Below the pieces are notes generated by a model. It had not been told where the DNA came from and did not search any database. It saw only the letters and a program-made list of their open reading frames with translations. This document shows, piece by piece, positions 11,676 to 22,903 of a stretch of 64,000 bases of DNA. The stretch is from Limnanthes douglasii subsp. nivea (taxonomy: Eukaryota > Streptophyta > Magnoliopsida > Brassicales > Limnanthaceae). The stretch covers positions 122,334,771-122,398,770 of the forward strand of contig JAUPFV010000001.1 of assembly GCA_036936605.1 (NCBI GenBank), written 5' to 3'. Within the stretch, counting starts at the first letter, position 1; each line of letters starts with the position of its first letter. Made by a program: the position numbers and the translations under genes.

Positions 11676-12146
11676 TTAAAGACGCAAATCAACAATAACT
11701 GCAATTTGTAAAGGATCTCCCAAAACTTGTCCTCGAGTCTCACGATTAACCTTACTTAACGCAGCAGCAATCAAATCAACCATCTTCCTCTTCGTACTAA
11801 GACTTTGTTTAGGAACAACGGTCTTACTCTTAGTTATAGTCGGGTGCTTGACACTTCGTGTCACTTTTTTGACCATTTTGGAACTAAAAGTTTGTTTGGC
11901 GGTCTTACTCAAATTCGTACGTGTAGTACTGGCAGGTTTGACGCTTCGTCTCTCCTTATCGGTTATCTTGAAACTAAAAGTTTGTTTGACGGTCTTACTC
12001 ATATTCGTAGGTGTAGTGGCAGATTTGACGCGTCGTGTGATCGGATCCCTCTCGGGTGGAGGAGACATCATAAAGGAAGAAAATTCCGAGAAATCAGTTT
12101 TCGGAGTTGCTTGTTCTAACCTGTTGTTGAAGCCATAAAACGCCAT
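11676..12146 (-). CDS. Hypothetical basic repetitive protein, 156 aa
   Basis: An open frame of 156 residues begins MAFYGFNNRLEQATPK. I do not recognise a family. It is Ser/Thr/Lys-rich and strongly basic, and about residues 35-120 are three imperfect ~33-residue repeats built around (N/T)xSKTxKQTFSxK and xxRSVKxxT. A consensus TATA box (CTATAAATAG) lies on the same strand about 185 bases upstream (12327-12336), with a leader free of obvious defects, so transcription is plausible. It sits between two blocks of the ~120-bp AT-rich array, and its upstream DNA is GC-rich with bZIP-type sites, quite unlike its surroundings. It could be a gene of an unrecognised DNA transposon or a young orphan gene. 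Coding status is unproven. Confidence 0.4.
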   Translation of the reverse strand: MAFYGFNNRLEQATPKTDFSEFSSFMMSPPPERDPITRRVKSATTPTNMSKTVKQTFSFKITDKERRSVKPASTTRTNLSKTAKQTFSSKMVKKVTRSVKHPTITKSKTVVPKQSLSTKRKMVDLIAAALSKVNRETRGQVLGDPLQIAVIVDLRL

Positions 12147-12326
12147 TGGGAATTTGGGATAATCACAAATAATAACTAATAAAAACTAATAACAATTATT
12201 TTTCGGAAAACAAAAAATCTAACTATTTCAAAAGTAGAACTACAATTTGTAAAATAAGAAAGTATAGTTTTATAGAAATTCTAGAAGAGATTTAAAAAGT
12301 GTGTGAATTTGGAGTTGAGGTTTGCT

Positions 12327-12336
12327 CTATTTATAG
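12327..12336 (-). promoter_or_regulatory. TATA box upstream of the 156-aa ORF
   Basis: The minus strand reads CCCTATAAATAGAGC here, a near-ideal plant TATA box. Start of transcription would be expected near 12300, giving a leader of about 150 bases before the ATG at 12146. Confidence 0.55.
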
Positions 12337-12455
12337 GGAAGACCCATAAAAATAATTCAAAAATTCTACAAAAAAAAATATCCGGCCCATCCAGAGATTG
12401 ATCCGGATGGTCCGGAAGCCCGGACGGTAAATTTGGCGCATCCGGACCGCTACAG

Positions 12456-12541
12456 CTAGTTTAATTTAAGTAGCCGTTGGAGGTGTTTGGGGCATGTCTG
12501 AATGCCCCGGATGAAAACAACGACTAGTTAAATTAAACTAG
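12456..12541. repeat. Inverted repeat with perfect 14-bp arms
   Basis: CTAGTTTAATTTAA (12456-12469) is repeated in reverse complement at 12528-12541, with AGCCGTT words beside both arms and about 58 bases between. It lies in the GC-rich upstream region of the 156-aa ORF and could fold into a stem. Confidence 0.7.
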
Positions 12542-12598
12542 CCGTTTTACTTTAATCGTGCGGACCATCCGCACGTCTGACCAAATGGTCCGCACGGT

Positions 12599-12648
12599 GA
12601 CATCACGGATGACGTCATCTGCTGACGTCACGGATGACGTCATTTGCT
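12599..12648. promoter_or_regulatory. Cluster of three TGACGTCA sites in a 25-bp tandem repeat
   Basis: Two adjacent 25-base units (12599-12623 and 12624-12648) produce three palindromic TGACGTCA sites at 12610-12617, 12623-12630 and 12635-12642. TGACGTCA is a classical bZIP (CRE/C-box) site. Spacing is 12-13 bases, about one helical turn, so bound dimers would face the same side. It lies about 270 bases upstream of the TATA box at 12327. Confidence 0.6.
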
Positions 12649-12724
12649 GAAGTCATCCACGACTGTTTTTAAAAAAATTATAATTTTTTATAAGTATACA
12701 ATTTGAACTATTTAAAAAAAATCA

Positions 12725-12910
12725 AAACTCTATATATAGGATTTCGAACAAATATTTTTTAAAAAATAAATAAAACTATATAAATAGGGAATTCGAACTA
12801 TTATTTTTAAAAAAATTATAACTCTATAAATAGGGAATTCGAACTATTTTTTTAAAAAAAATCAAGTTTTTCTTCGAACTATTATAAATAGGGAATTCAA
12901 ACTATTAGGG
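12725..12910 (+). repeat. Four tandem units each containing TATAAATAGGGAATTC-like sequence
   Basis: The words TATATATAGGATTTCGAAC, TATAAATAGGGAATTCGAAC (twice) and TATAAATAGGGAATTCAAAC recur at intervals of roughly 45-60 bases, separated by A/T runs. Each carries a TATA-box-like core in plus orientation. No gene was recognised downstream. Confidence 0.7.
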
Positions 12911-13654
12911 AAAAATAATAGCCGTAAACTATTTAAATCATCTGAACATATAGACTTCAAGCTTGAAAGATTTAAAGAACTACCTAATAATTTAAAATCA
13001 GAATCCAATTATATGTCTAATAGGTATATATTATTTAATATGTACCTAATATTAAATAAAATATCTTAAATATCTAAATATAATTAAACAATATAGAAGT
13101 CATATTACAATTATATTGTTTACGATATCTTGTTTAAGACAATCAAATTATTAATTTTATAATCTTAAAAATATTTTCAATAATATTGAAAGTTGTAATC
13201 AAAATACAATTAGGTGTATATGTTTTATTTAATTTCTACCTAATTTAAATAAAATATTTTAGATATATAAATATAATCAACATATCAAAATCATATTACA
13301 ATTATTTTTTATAGAATGTAATTGCTTGATTATAGAATTTCGATTAAAATGAGATACTATTTAAATTAAAATACATTAAATGGCATAATTAACTCGTTTG
13401 TATTGTACATATCTCAATTATTGAAATTAGATTCAATTAACACTTACAAATTAATTTTAAATAATAGTATAAAATATTTTGATAAACGGTGCCTAAATGG
13501 TTTTTCTAGTGGGTAAACTGGTGGGTAAACTGCGAAATTGACCCATTAGAACTGTAAACCCCAAAAACCGCAAACCGTGGTTCTCTCTTAAACGGTTCTG
13601 ACAGTTCGCGATTTGAACCGTTTACCACATCTAGCCACCCTAATAATAATGATT
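12911..13654. other. AT-rich spacer with a possible hAT-end remnant
   Basis: Mostly featureless AT-rich DNA. Around 13490-13640 the base composition changes to repeated AAACCG/CGGTTT words ending in TAGCCACCCTAA, which on the minus strand resembles a hAT-type terminus (TTAGGGTGGCTA). No partner end was found, so this is only a suggestion. Confidence 0.3.
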
Positions 13655-14525
13655 TCTTAGTCTCCTAAACTAATTTGTATTATATTTATAGGTAAAATAT
13701 TATTTATGAACTTATTATATATAAATCATATATTTTAATTTTAATTATTATATAAAGTACAATTATAATTATAATATTTTTATTTTTTACTATTATTTTA
13801 TAAATGATAAGCATATTTTCTAATTTTAAGATATTACAAGTAATATAATTATATTTTTATTATTATATATTTATATTTATTATTATGATTTGATTACAAA
13901 TATTCCAAGTGTTGCAATTATTTTATAAACCAAAATCATATCTCACGTTATAATTTTAAAATATTATAATGTATATGATTATAATTTTATTATTAAAATT
14001 TGGTTAGTATTATCATGATTTGGTTATTAATAACTTAAGTGTTTTTATTTTTCATAAATTAAAACTATACATTATAATTTTATAATATTATATGTTATAT
14101 GATTATAATTTTACTATTAAATTTTGATAGTTGTTGTTTTGATTTGGTTATAAGCACTCTTATTATTTTTATAAACCAAAATCATATATGTAATGTTAAG
14201 ATATTATAAGTTATATGGTTATAATTTTATTATTACATTTTGATTATTATTAGTATTATTATTATTATTTATTATTATAAATATTACAAGTGTTGTTATT
14301 ATTTTATAAACCAAAATTATATCTTTATATTATAAGTTATTATTATTATTGTTATAAATATTACAAGTGTCGGTATTATTTATAAACTAAAATCATATAT
14401 TATCATTTTAAAATATCATAAGTTATATGATTATAATTTTATTATTACAATTTTTATTGTTATTATGATTTAGTTATAAATAATATTTAGTTATTATTTT
14501 ATAAACCAAATCATATTTTTTTAAT
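13655..14525. repeat. Second, diverged block of the ~120-bp AT-rich tandem repeat
   Basis: The same landmarks as at 10395-11500 recur: ATGATTTGGTTAT, ATATTACAAGTGTT, ATAAACCAAAATCAT and AAGTTATATGATTATAATTTTATTATTA. They appear at roughly 115-130 base intervals (AACCAAAATCAT-like words near 13927, 14045, 14180, 14310, 14388 and 14505). Copies are more worn than the right half of the first block. Confidence 0.75.
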
Positions 14526-14819
14526 AAAAAACACACTAATCGAAATTAATATAACTAAAAACTAAAACCAAACAAAATCGTAAATAAAAAGACTGCAAAT
14601 TTTAAACTAATATTAATTAGTATTATGATGAAAAATTAATTATTTAGTATTTTTAAATTAATAAAAAAACAATACAAACTGCTATTGAAAATATTATAAC
14701 AACCAAATAAGTGAAAAATTATACAAAACCATTAATTCAGCCAGTATAATGTCATAATATATTAGTTTTATCAAATAAAGTTTTTGATCGAAAAAAAAAA
14801 AAGTAAATATTCTCAATGT

Positions 14820-15873
14820 CATCGTCCGATACCATCGACGATTCCAAACTCGGGAAGAACCTCAAAGTCTCTGAGATCATTCTCAATGGTAACTAGAATT
14901 GGCCATCGAGCCTCAGACCCGCTAAAGCTAGAAGCAACGCTAATCTCAAGGAGATCAATAGACTCATTCTCTCCCTTCCTCCTCCTAACATCTCTGCTCA
15001 AGATATCCATTATTGGAATGCAAAAGCTGGATGCATCAAATTCAGCATCCGGGACACCTACAATGTCATTCATACGCCCAACCCAGTAGTGGGGTGGGCC
15101 GGGTTAGTATGGAATAAATACAACATTCCTCGACATTCTTTCATCCTTTGGCTTGCTGTCAAAAACAAACTATCCACTATGGATAAGTTGCTCAGTTAGG
15201 GTTACAATACCCCGACTGACTGTATTCTTTGTAACTCCGCTCTCGAAACCTCAGCTCATCTCCTCTTTGACTGTAGTTTCGCTTAGAGTCTTTGGACCCA
15301 AGCCAGTTCTAAATTGGGTTGCCCCTTAACTCACTCTAACTGGCAGTCTTGGATTAATGAGGCGTCAAACTGGTCTCAATCTCGAAACCACCATCTCTGG
15401 CGCACTTGTTTTGACACAGTTATCTACCACGTTTGGAAGGAGAGGAACTCAAGAATCTTCGGTTCCCCTCCAGCCATCGCCTCCCCGGTTTCTCACCGAA
15501 TCCTTTCTGATCTTCGGTTCAGATTCTATGGTTCTAAGATTTGCTGGCCTACGTAACCGTTCACCTTTAATTATTTTTTTCTCTTATTGTAGGTATTCAT
15601 GCTTTGACCCTAACACTTGGTATAGGATCTTATAGAGATCTTCCTCTGGAGCTTTCATCAGGTCGTCGCGGGATCTCTGGATGCTTAGTGATATTGCTCT
15701 CACTTCCGCTCTTTTATTACTTTTAAGATGTTATGCTGATGTTCCTGCTATTTTACATCGGCTTCTTAGTAATTTGATTCAGGATTCACTTATTCATTGT
15801 ATCTCATCGGGGTATGCCACAGGTATTTGTATGAACTCTCTATTTATTTAAATATTTTTATCTAAAAAAATAT
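14820..15873 (+). mobile_element. 5'-truncated LINE (reverse transcriptase zinc-finger end), with TSD
   Basis: The 3' part of a LINE ORF2. In the plus strand it reads the zf-RVT domain: FILWLAVKNKLSTMDKLL, CILCNSALETSAHLLFDC, then VIYHVWKERNSRIFG, ending at a TAG near 15556. One in-frame stop (after DKLLS) and one after CSFA show it is defunct. A ~300-bp 3' UTR ends in a short A-rich tail (TCTAAAAAAATAT). The 13-base ATATTCTCAATGT flanks it on both sides (14807-14819 and 15874-15886), the target-site duplication expected from target-primed reverse transcription. RT and endonuclease are absent, so the copy was truncated on insertion. Confidence 0.85.
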
Positions 15874-15886
15874 ATATTCTCAATGT

Positions 15887-16739
15887 AGAAATAAGTAGAC
15901 GAGAATCAATAAATAATACTTTAAGAGAACTCTTAAAAAATTAAAAAGATTTAGAATAGTATTAAAAAATGAATAAATTATGAATATGTTTTTCCTCTAT
16001 TTAAAAAAACACACAAAAAAATTATACTTTTTTTTACCTAACCAAATATTCGAACGACTACGACTAGTTTTTTTAAACCATCCGTACACAAGATATACCT
16101 GAATTAGAGTAGTCAAACGTCTTTTTAGTGGCATGTAAACTAGTAGGTTAGTTTTGTGTATACTATAACGTTTCTTTATTTATATGACATATGTTATAAT
16201 TAATTCGTCAAACGATTATTTATTGACTATTTAATATTAAATTATTTATATAGTAGATTTTTTTATTTATATATAACGTTAGTAATTAATTATATGTTAT
16301 GATATTATAATTTTTTTATTTAGTACTAATATATTTACAATATTATAATTTAATATCATAATTTAATACATTAATTGTAACTAAAGTTGTCCTTCTAAAT
16401 TTTTAACAATCATAACTTAATATATATATATATATATATATATATTTTATAGTGATACCCGGCATATATTTGTACATGAAATATGTATATATTTGTAATG
16501 GTATTATATCGGCTACATATTTATGGTGTATATATAAGTATTTGTTCGGATTTTATAAATTACAAATTTTAGTTTTAGTACACTAAATAAATATAGATTA
16601 TATTGAAAAAAAACTATAGTTACTTGATTTTTTTAAAATCAATATTAAAATTAAAATTATATATAAATATATAAGTATATATAAATATTATATAAAAATA
16701 AATAAATAAATTGGATGTTTCCTCTGTCAAAAAAACCAA
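15887..16739. other. AT-rich spacer, with (AT)n microsatellite
   Basis: No gene or element end was recognised. It contains an uninterrupted (TA)n run at about 16419-16445 and other long A/T tracts. Confidence 0.5.
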
Positions 16740-16962
16740 AAACTAAGTATCTCACTCTATGATTTCGAAGTTTGATCTTTCTTAGATTGAATTTCAAATC
16801 TAGATTTCTTCCTCCATCGAAGAAGGAGAGTTATCACCTTCAAATCCATCTTCAAATTCGCCAAGTTCGATAAGATCCACACCTGTCAATCAATCTATAT
16901 TTTAGAGTGAATTCGAGAGTGAATTCCATATGCTTCCCCGGTAAATTCAAGATAAAAAACAG

Positions 16963-18308
16963 ATGATGGATGGAGTTCATGTAATTTCTAATCCAACCTT
17001 TAAAATTTTTTGCTTAAAGACTGAACACAAGAATGAAATAGAATACAGAAATTGTGAAAATTCATTTGCTGATGTATTGAAGCCAAACAAGAAAGGAATT
17101 CTTCACAACAATGTTTCTGTTACATACAATCTTGATGACATGGTAATCTGTTTTGAAAATGATGATAGGGATCGATTACAAAAGATATCCAAACACACAA
17201 TTATAGGGAAGTTTTCATATGGCAAACCAAAGTATGATATTATCAAAGATTTTTTGGGCAGTTTCAAGTTCTCCAATTCTTTTAATGTGGCAATGTGGAC
17301 TATCGACATGTGTTTATAGAATTTGACAGTATTGAAGATATGAAAAGGCTATGGTCTCTCAATGTCTGCAAAGTTGGAGAGAAAACAATGTGCTTGCTCA
17401 AATGGAGTCCTCTATTTGATCCCAATAAAGAGAGCCTATTGATGCTAGTTTGGATAACGATAACTAATCTTCCGGAGTTTATGTACAATGAAGCAACGAT
17501 TCCTAAAATAGCAAAGTCGTTTGGGGTTCCTTTGAAAATCTGGATCCATCAAGTCAACAAAGCCAGATATAATTGTGTTAAGTTTTGGGTGGAGGTAGAT
17601 ATATCGAATCCATTAATCAATGAGATCAAGATCAAGTTTGGTGATGATGATGAATTCTATTTGAAAACTATCTATGGGCCACATCCAAGTTACTGCAATG
17701 AATGTAAATATATTGGCCATAATGAAACTGAATGCAAGAAAAGGAACTTGAGCCTTCGATCAGATCAACAAGCAAAGTATGAAAACAAAGAAGTCATTCA
17801 AAAATCTATTGAGACTTCTACTAAAAACAAAATCTCAACAACTTCCCATTTAAAATCTGTGATTTTTGATACAGAAAATGTAATGGAGATTATTGATCAG
17901 AATTATCAACATCTTAATACAAACAGACAGATAATAACCAATATTAGAGAGCAAAGTGCGCCAACATCAAGCCTTGAGATCCCAAAAGACTCATCCTCAG
18001 GAATTGGTGAAAATGAGAAAGATTTGAATAATGATCATAAAATGATTGAAACTTTGCATACTCTGGAAACAAGATCATTATTTGAAGTTGGAACAAAACC
18101 TGTTGAGCCTATTATTGAGATCATTTCTCCATCAAAAAACATAACAAGAAATCTTCCATGTACTTCTACACATGATCATAAAGACAGTGAATTCACAAAG
18201 GCTCAAAGCAAGAAAATAAAAAAAACAAAGAACTGGAACAGCAAAGGCCATTCATCATCCAAACTCCTACAGCTTAAAACGGTTGTTAAATCTAAACCAA
18301 ACAAATGA
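16963..18308 (+). pseudogene. LINE ORF1 (DUF4283 + CCHC zinc knuckle), one frameshift
   Basis: ORF1 proteins of plant LINEs bind the element RNA. The frame starts MMDGVHVISNPTFKIF at 16963 and reads the DUF4283 region (ISKHTIIGKFSYGKPKYDII). It needs one frame shift near 17296 to continue as YRHVFIEFDSIEDMKRLW, through PSYCNECKYIGHNETEC (CCHC knuckle, about 17690-17735), to a Lys/Ser-rich tail ending VVKSKPNK. The TGA stop at 18306-18308 overlaps the ATG of ORF2 (18305-18307) as ATGA. Apart from the single frameshift the ORF is in good condition, better than ORF2. Confidence 0.8.
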
Positions 18309-21300
18309 CTATCAAGATTATTAATTGGAACGTCAAGGGACTAGGGAACAAGCAAACTATGAGGAGACTAAGGTCTCTAAAGAGGTCTCAAAATCCTATT
18401 TTTTATGGATATTCAAGAACCCTTGATTAACTCAACACAGATTGAAACTGTGACAAGGAAACTGGGTTACAATCAGTACTTTTGGAATATAAATAACAAG
18501 ATTTGGCTTTTGTAAAGAGATGATCTCACGTTAATATTTTAATCAATGAAGATCATATAATTCATGCCAATGTCAACCACACTACTTTGAACAAAATATT
18601 CAGATTGTCTGTGGTCTACACTAAATGCAACAAAAGTTTAAGATTAGATCTGTGTGACTCTCTTAGAAGGGTAAATGATAATGCTACTAAATGAATAGTG
18701 GTTGGAGATTTCAACACTACGCTCAACATTGATGAGCAACTCTCTTGCACCAAAACGTGTTTGAGAAACATAGATGATTTCAGAAATGCTATTCTGGACT
18801 GCAACCTAATTGATGGGGGCTATTCAGGATCAAAATATACATGGACTAATGACAAGAGATGGAAGATAATTGACATGGTGCTCTACAATAATCCTTGGAT
18901 CAAATACTCTGACAATACTAAGGTGGTTCACTTGGTAAAAGACATGCTCTGATCATTCTACCATATGCATTACAATTTCCTCTAATCTTGACAATTTCAA
19001 ACCTTCATTTACGTTCTTAAACATGTGGGTGCAACACCCTAGATTCTTAGAATTTGTTGAAAGAAGCTGGTCTGGATTCATGCCTGGTAACTCTATACAA
19101 AGGTTCTGGCACAAGTTAAAAAGACTAAAGCAGGATTTGAAAACTTGGAATAACAGAGTTTTTGGCAATGTGTTTGATGCAATAAAGAAAGTTAAAGAGG
19201 AAATTTCTTTTAAGGGACTAACGTACCAATCTACAAAGGATATCTCTGATAAGACTCCACTGAACAAGGAAAATGAGAATCATTTGGATCTGCTGGAAAG
19301 AGAAGAGAGATTCTGGGAGCAAAAGACTCATACTCTGTGGCTGAAAGATAGCAATAAAGACACCACTTTCTTCCAAAATATGGTAAAAAAGAGAGCTAAA
19401 AGGAATAAAATTTACAGAATATGGGATAACAATCAATGGTTGGAGGATCAAGAAGCTATAGCAAACTCTACAATTTTATACTTCCAAACTCTCTTAACTG
19501 ATTCTTTTAACTTTACTGAATGTTCTGATGCTTTTGATTTTATTCCTAACCTGGTATCTGACTATAATAATACAATGTTGACAACTATTCCCTCAGATGA
19601 TGAAATTCACAAGGTTGTCAGCAGTCTAAATCCTAACAAAGTTGTTGGACCTGATGGATTCAATCAGAAGTTTTACAGAGAGTGCTGGGCTATAAGTTCA
19701 GCTGATCTTTGTGCTGCTATCAAATATATCTTTGAAGTAGCTAGAATTCCTTTTGAAATTCATGTTTCAGTGATTTGCCTCACTCATAAAGTCATCTCTC
19801 CAAAAACTTGGAAGGATTTTCTGCCAATCAGTCTAACCACAATGCTGAATATGATTTACTCTAAAACCATCAACAATAGAATGGCTCTTATCCTCCATAA
19901 TCTGGTTTCTGAATAGCAGTGAGCTTTTATCAAAGACGGGAGCATCCATGAGAACATTCTCATTGCGAAAAAGCTATGCTACGATCTCGATCTCAAAACA
20001 AGGAGAAGCAACCTGATCTTGAAAATTAACATAGAGAAGGCCTTTGATAGGCTGTCTCACAGGTTTATTCAAAACATTCTTAAAGCTTTTGAATTAAACT
20101 CTCACTTCATTAAGCTGATGAATAATGATGTAAATAACAACCATTTCTCTTTGATTATTAATGAAATCATTAAAGGTTTCTTCAATTCTAATCAGGGTTT
20201 GAGACATGAGGATCCCTTATTCGCCAGTCTATTCATACTGGATGAGGAGTTTTTAATAAAGAGCCTTAAGATGATCAATGAAGCTAACAGTACAGTCAGA
20301 TACAAAACAAGAGGGAATCATGGCATACCTTTCCTGACTTTTACTGATGACCTCACAATATTTTGCAATGGATCAATTGCTTTTATTTCCAAAGTATCAG
20401 AGTATCTCGGGTCATCTTATAAACAAAGGAAAATCAAAGTTAATAGTTGCTAAAATATAAAGTCTCACAGGATTAATATTGATGAAAGGTTATTGGGAAT
20501 AAAACATAGCTTTATGCCTTTCAAGTACTTGGGAGTAATAATAAGTAACAAAATCAGATTAAGTCACTTTGATGGCTTGGTGTCTAAGATCATAGACAAA
20601 ATAATTCAATGGGATGGGTGCAATTGGAAATAAAGCATAGCTTTATGCCTTTCAAGTACTTGGGAGTAATGATAAGTAACAAAAGCATAGTAAATCACTT
20701 TGATGGCTTGGTGTCTAAGATCAAAGATAAAATAATTCAATGGATGGTTGTACTTTATCATTTGGTGGAAGAGTTGTATTATTCCAATCAGTCTTATCTA
20801 CACCCCCTCTTTATCACATTCACAACACAATACTTCATAAGTCTGTAATAAGGAGGATTGAAAACCTATACCATAAATTTATTAGGGGCAATAAGATTGA
20901 AACTAAAGCAATCAATTGGTCTTCGTGGAGCAAGATATGTAAACCTTATACTGAGGGGAAATCAATGTCAAGAAGTTGGAAACAATGCAGGACACATACT
21001 CATAAAAGATTCGGTTCATACCTAGAACTAACAAATATCTATGGTCCAAGCTAATAACTTCTACCTACTGTAAAGGTCATCATCCTGTTGCTGCTCCCAT
21101 TCCAAATAGGAAGTCAAAAGTCTGTTCTAAAATCTCTGGAATTAGAGACAAAGCTGATAAATTTATATTCTGGATACCTGGGAGTGGGAATATTGACTTT
21201 TGGTTAGACAAGTGGTGTACTGAAAGACCTCTTATCTATTTCAAAGCAGCTGATAACAGAAGCTGGTATCCAAGTACAAAGATAAATTAATTCTGGGTTA

Positions 21301-22524
21301 ATGGCAACTGGGACACTGAAAAGTTAAACACTATTGTCACAAACCTTATTTTATCTAATATTCTTCAGCTCAAGCTCAACAAATCCTGATGGAATTAAGT
21401 GGGTTATAACTCTAGATGGTAATTTTAACTCAAAATTGATGTGGAATACAATAAAAAACCAAGGAAACGAATCAAACCTGTACAAAAAGACTAGGAATCC
21501 TGTAACACCTAAGAAATGTTCTTTCTTTCTATAAAGAGCACTTCTGAATTGGTTCTCTTCTGAAGTCAATTTGTAGAGCAAGAATTTCTAATTAGCCTCA
21601 AAATGCTTGTTCTTCAACAATGGAGAGAGCTCCAAACATGTCATGGTTCATTGCTAGCAGGCCTGGACTGTGTGGAATAATTTCAGTTCCATTGTGAGAA
21701 TAAATGTTACTAAGAACATGACTCTACATCATCTTATTCGCAATTGGTACTGGTCTTCAAAGAAGGCTTGTAGCATAAGAACTATCCTTCCCGAAATCAT
21801 CGCTTGGGAAATCTGGAAAGCAATGAACCATAAGAAATACCAAGATATAAATACTTCACCAAACTCTCTTATTGCCCAGGTGATTCACATTATAATTGGC
21901 TTAACCAATACAAACCTTCTCAAAAGACGCCATCGGGGTAATGATATCAGATTCACAACTTAATTGGGATGTCATATTCATCACACTAAGATGATGATCC
22001 ATATATTCTCCAAATGGGATGCTCCAAAGCTTAATCAATACAATGGGGCATTTCTGTTCTCCGGAGAAGCTGGTGGTGGTGGTGTAATAAGAAACCATGA
22101 TGAAACCATTCTTCATGTCTTTGACAGAATTTATGGGAAGAACTCGGGAATTATCGCTGAAACTAGAGCTCTCATGGATGGTTTATCTATCTCTAAAGAC
22201 CTAAATATCACTAACATTGACATTGAAGTTGACTCAAGTATTCTGGTCGACTTAATAGGCAGAGGAAGATCGATATGGTTCTTGGATCCCTTTGTATGTT
22301 ACTACCGGAAGCTTATTACTTCTTCAATATCGATAAAGTATGTCTTTAGAGAACAAAACAAGTTTGCTGACTGGGTTGCAAATAATACTATGCAGATGAG
22401 GAAGAACACTGGTTTCAATCATTCATCAGCTCCAAATTCGTTGCGAGCCATAGTATTTCTTGAAATCATCGGTCTAAGTTATATCAGAAATGTTAACGAT
22501 GATCGATTAAGCAAGGTGTCCTGA
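18305..22524 (+). pseudogene. LINE ORF2: endonuclease, reverse transcriptase, RNase H
   Basis: The start MTIKIINWNVKGLGNK at 18305 is the opening of an exonuclease/endonuclease/phosphatase domain. Further endonuclease motifs are IQEPLI (about 18412), VGDFNTT (about 18700) and SDHSTIC (about 18950). Reverse transcriptase follows: PNKVVGPDGFNQKFY (19635), RSNLILKINIEKAFD (20010-20048), NQGLRHEDPLFASLFIL (20190-20240, where the family has GLRQGDPLSP) and FTDDLTIF (20338, in place of FADD). The RNase H domain at 22030-22400 shows GGGGVIRNHDE, ETRALMDGL, IEVDSSILVDL and FADWVAN; the first catalytic Asp (usually in a TDGS motif) is gone. Multiple stops and a 131-bp internal duplication (20493-20754) break the frame. 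Confidence 0.8.
20493..20754 (+). repeat. 131-bp tandem duplication inside LINE ORF2
   Basis: TTGGGAATAAAACATAGC (20493) and TTGGAAATAAAGCATAGC (20624) begin two copies of the same ~131-bp segment, encoding KHSFMPFKYLGV and what follows. 131 is not a multiple of three, so the duplication shifts the frame. A few substitutions separate the copies. Confidence 0.9.
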
Positions 22525-22903
22525 AGAAGATCTGATGAGAAGATGAAACAGAGATGAAAATTGGCGAAGTTAGGTGAAGTTTAGGACTGTTCTTGTCAAT
22601 GATTTTTTGATTGGTGATTTAGATTTTAGGAGGAGATGATCGGCGTTGGAAACTTAATTACCCTCGACAATTTAATTAATCTTGAAATTGCCATTAATTA
22701 AAAAAAAACTACTAAGTGTATCATAAGTATACCCAGTTCACCAAATAACCTATTTCACTATCTATACCCAAACAAACATTCTTCTTTAGTGAATTTATCA
22801 TCCAAATAGTCTACTTTTCTTAAAATCTTTTAAACCAAGTTCAAACTTCAAAATAAAATCAAGAACATTCAACCTCATTCTAAAGAAAAACACAAAATCG
22901 ATC

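Larger units (their letters stand above)
16740..22710 (+). mobile_element. Near full-length L1-like LINE with RNase H
   Basis: All parts of a plant L1-type (RNase H-bearing) LINE are present in order: ~220-bp 5' UTR, ORF1 with DUF4283 and a CCHC knuckle, ORF2 with endonuclease, reverse transcriptase, a remnant of the zf-RVT region and RNase H, then a ~180-bp 3' UTR and a short A tail near 22700. The left edge is approximate. Stops and frameshifts in both ORFs make it inactive. It ends just before the left terminus of the second MULE (22731). Confidence 0.8.

Noticed and set aside
13490..13640. Possible hAT terminus (TTAGGGTGGCTA on the minus strand)
   Set aside because: No partner terminus or 8-bp duplication found, so kept only as a remark on the spacer.
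16419..16445. (TA)n run as a possible replication origin or promoter
   Set aside because: A simple microsatellite in AT-rich spacer, with no gene or other signal beside it.
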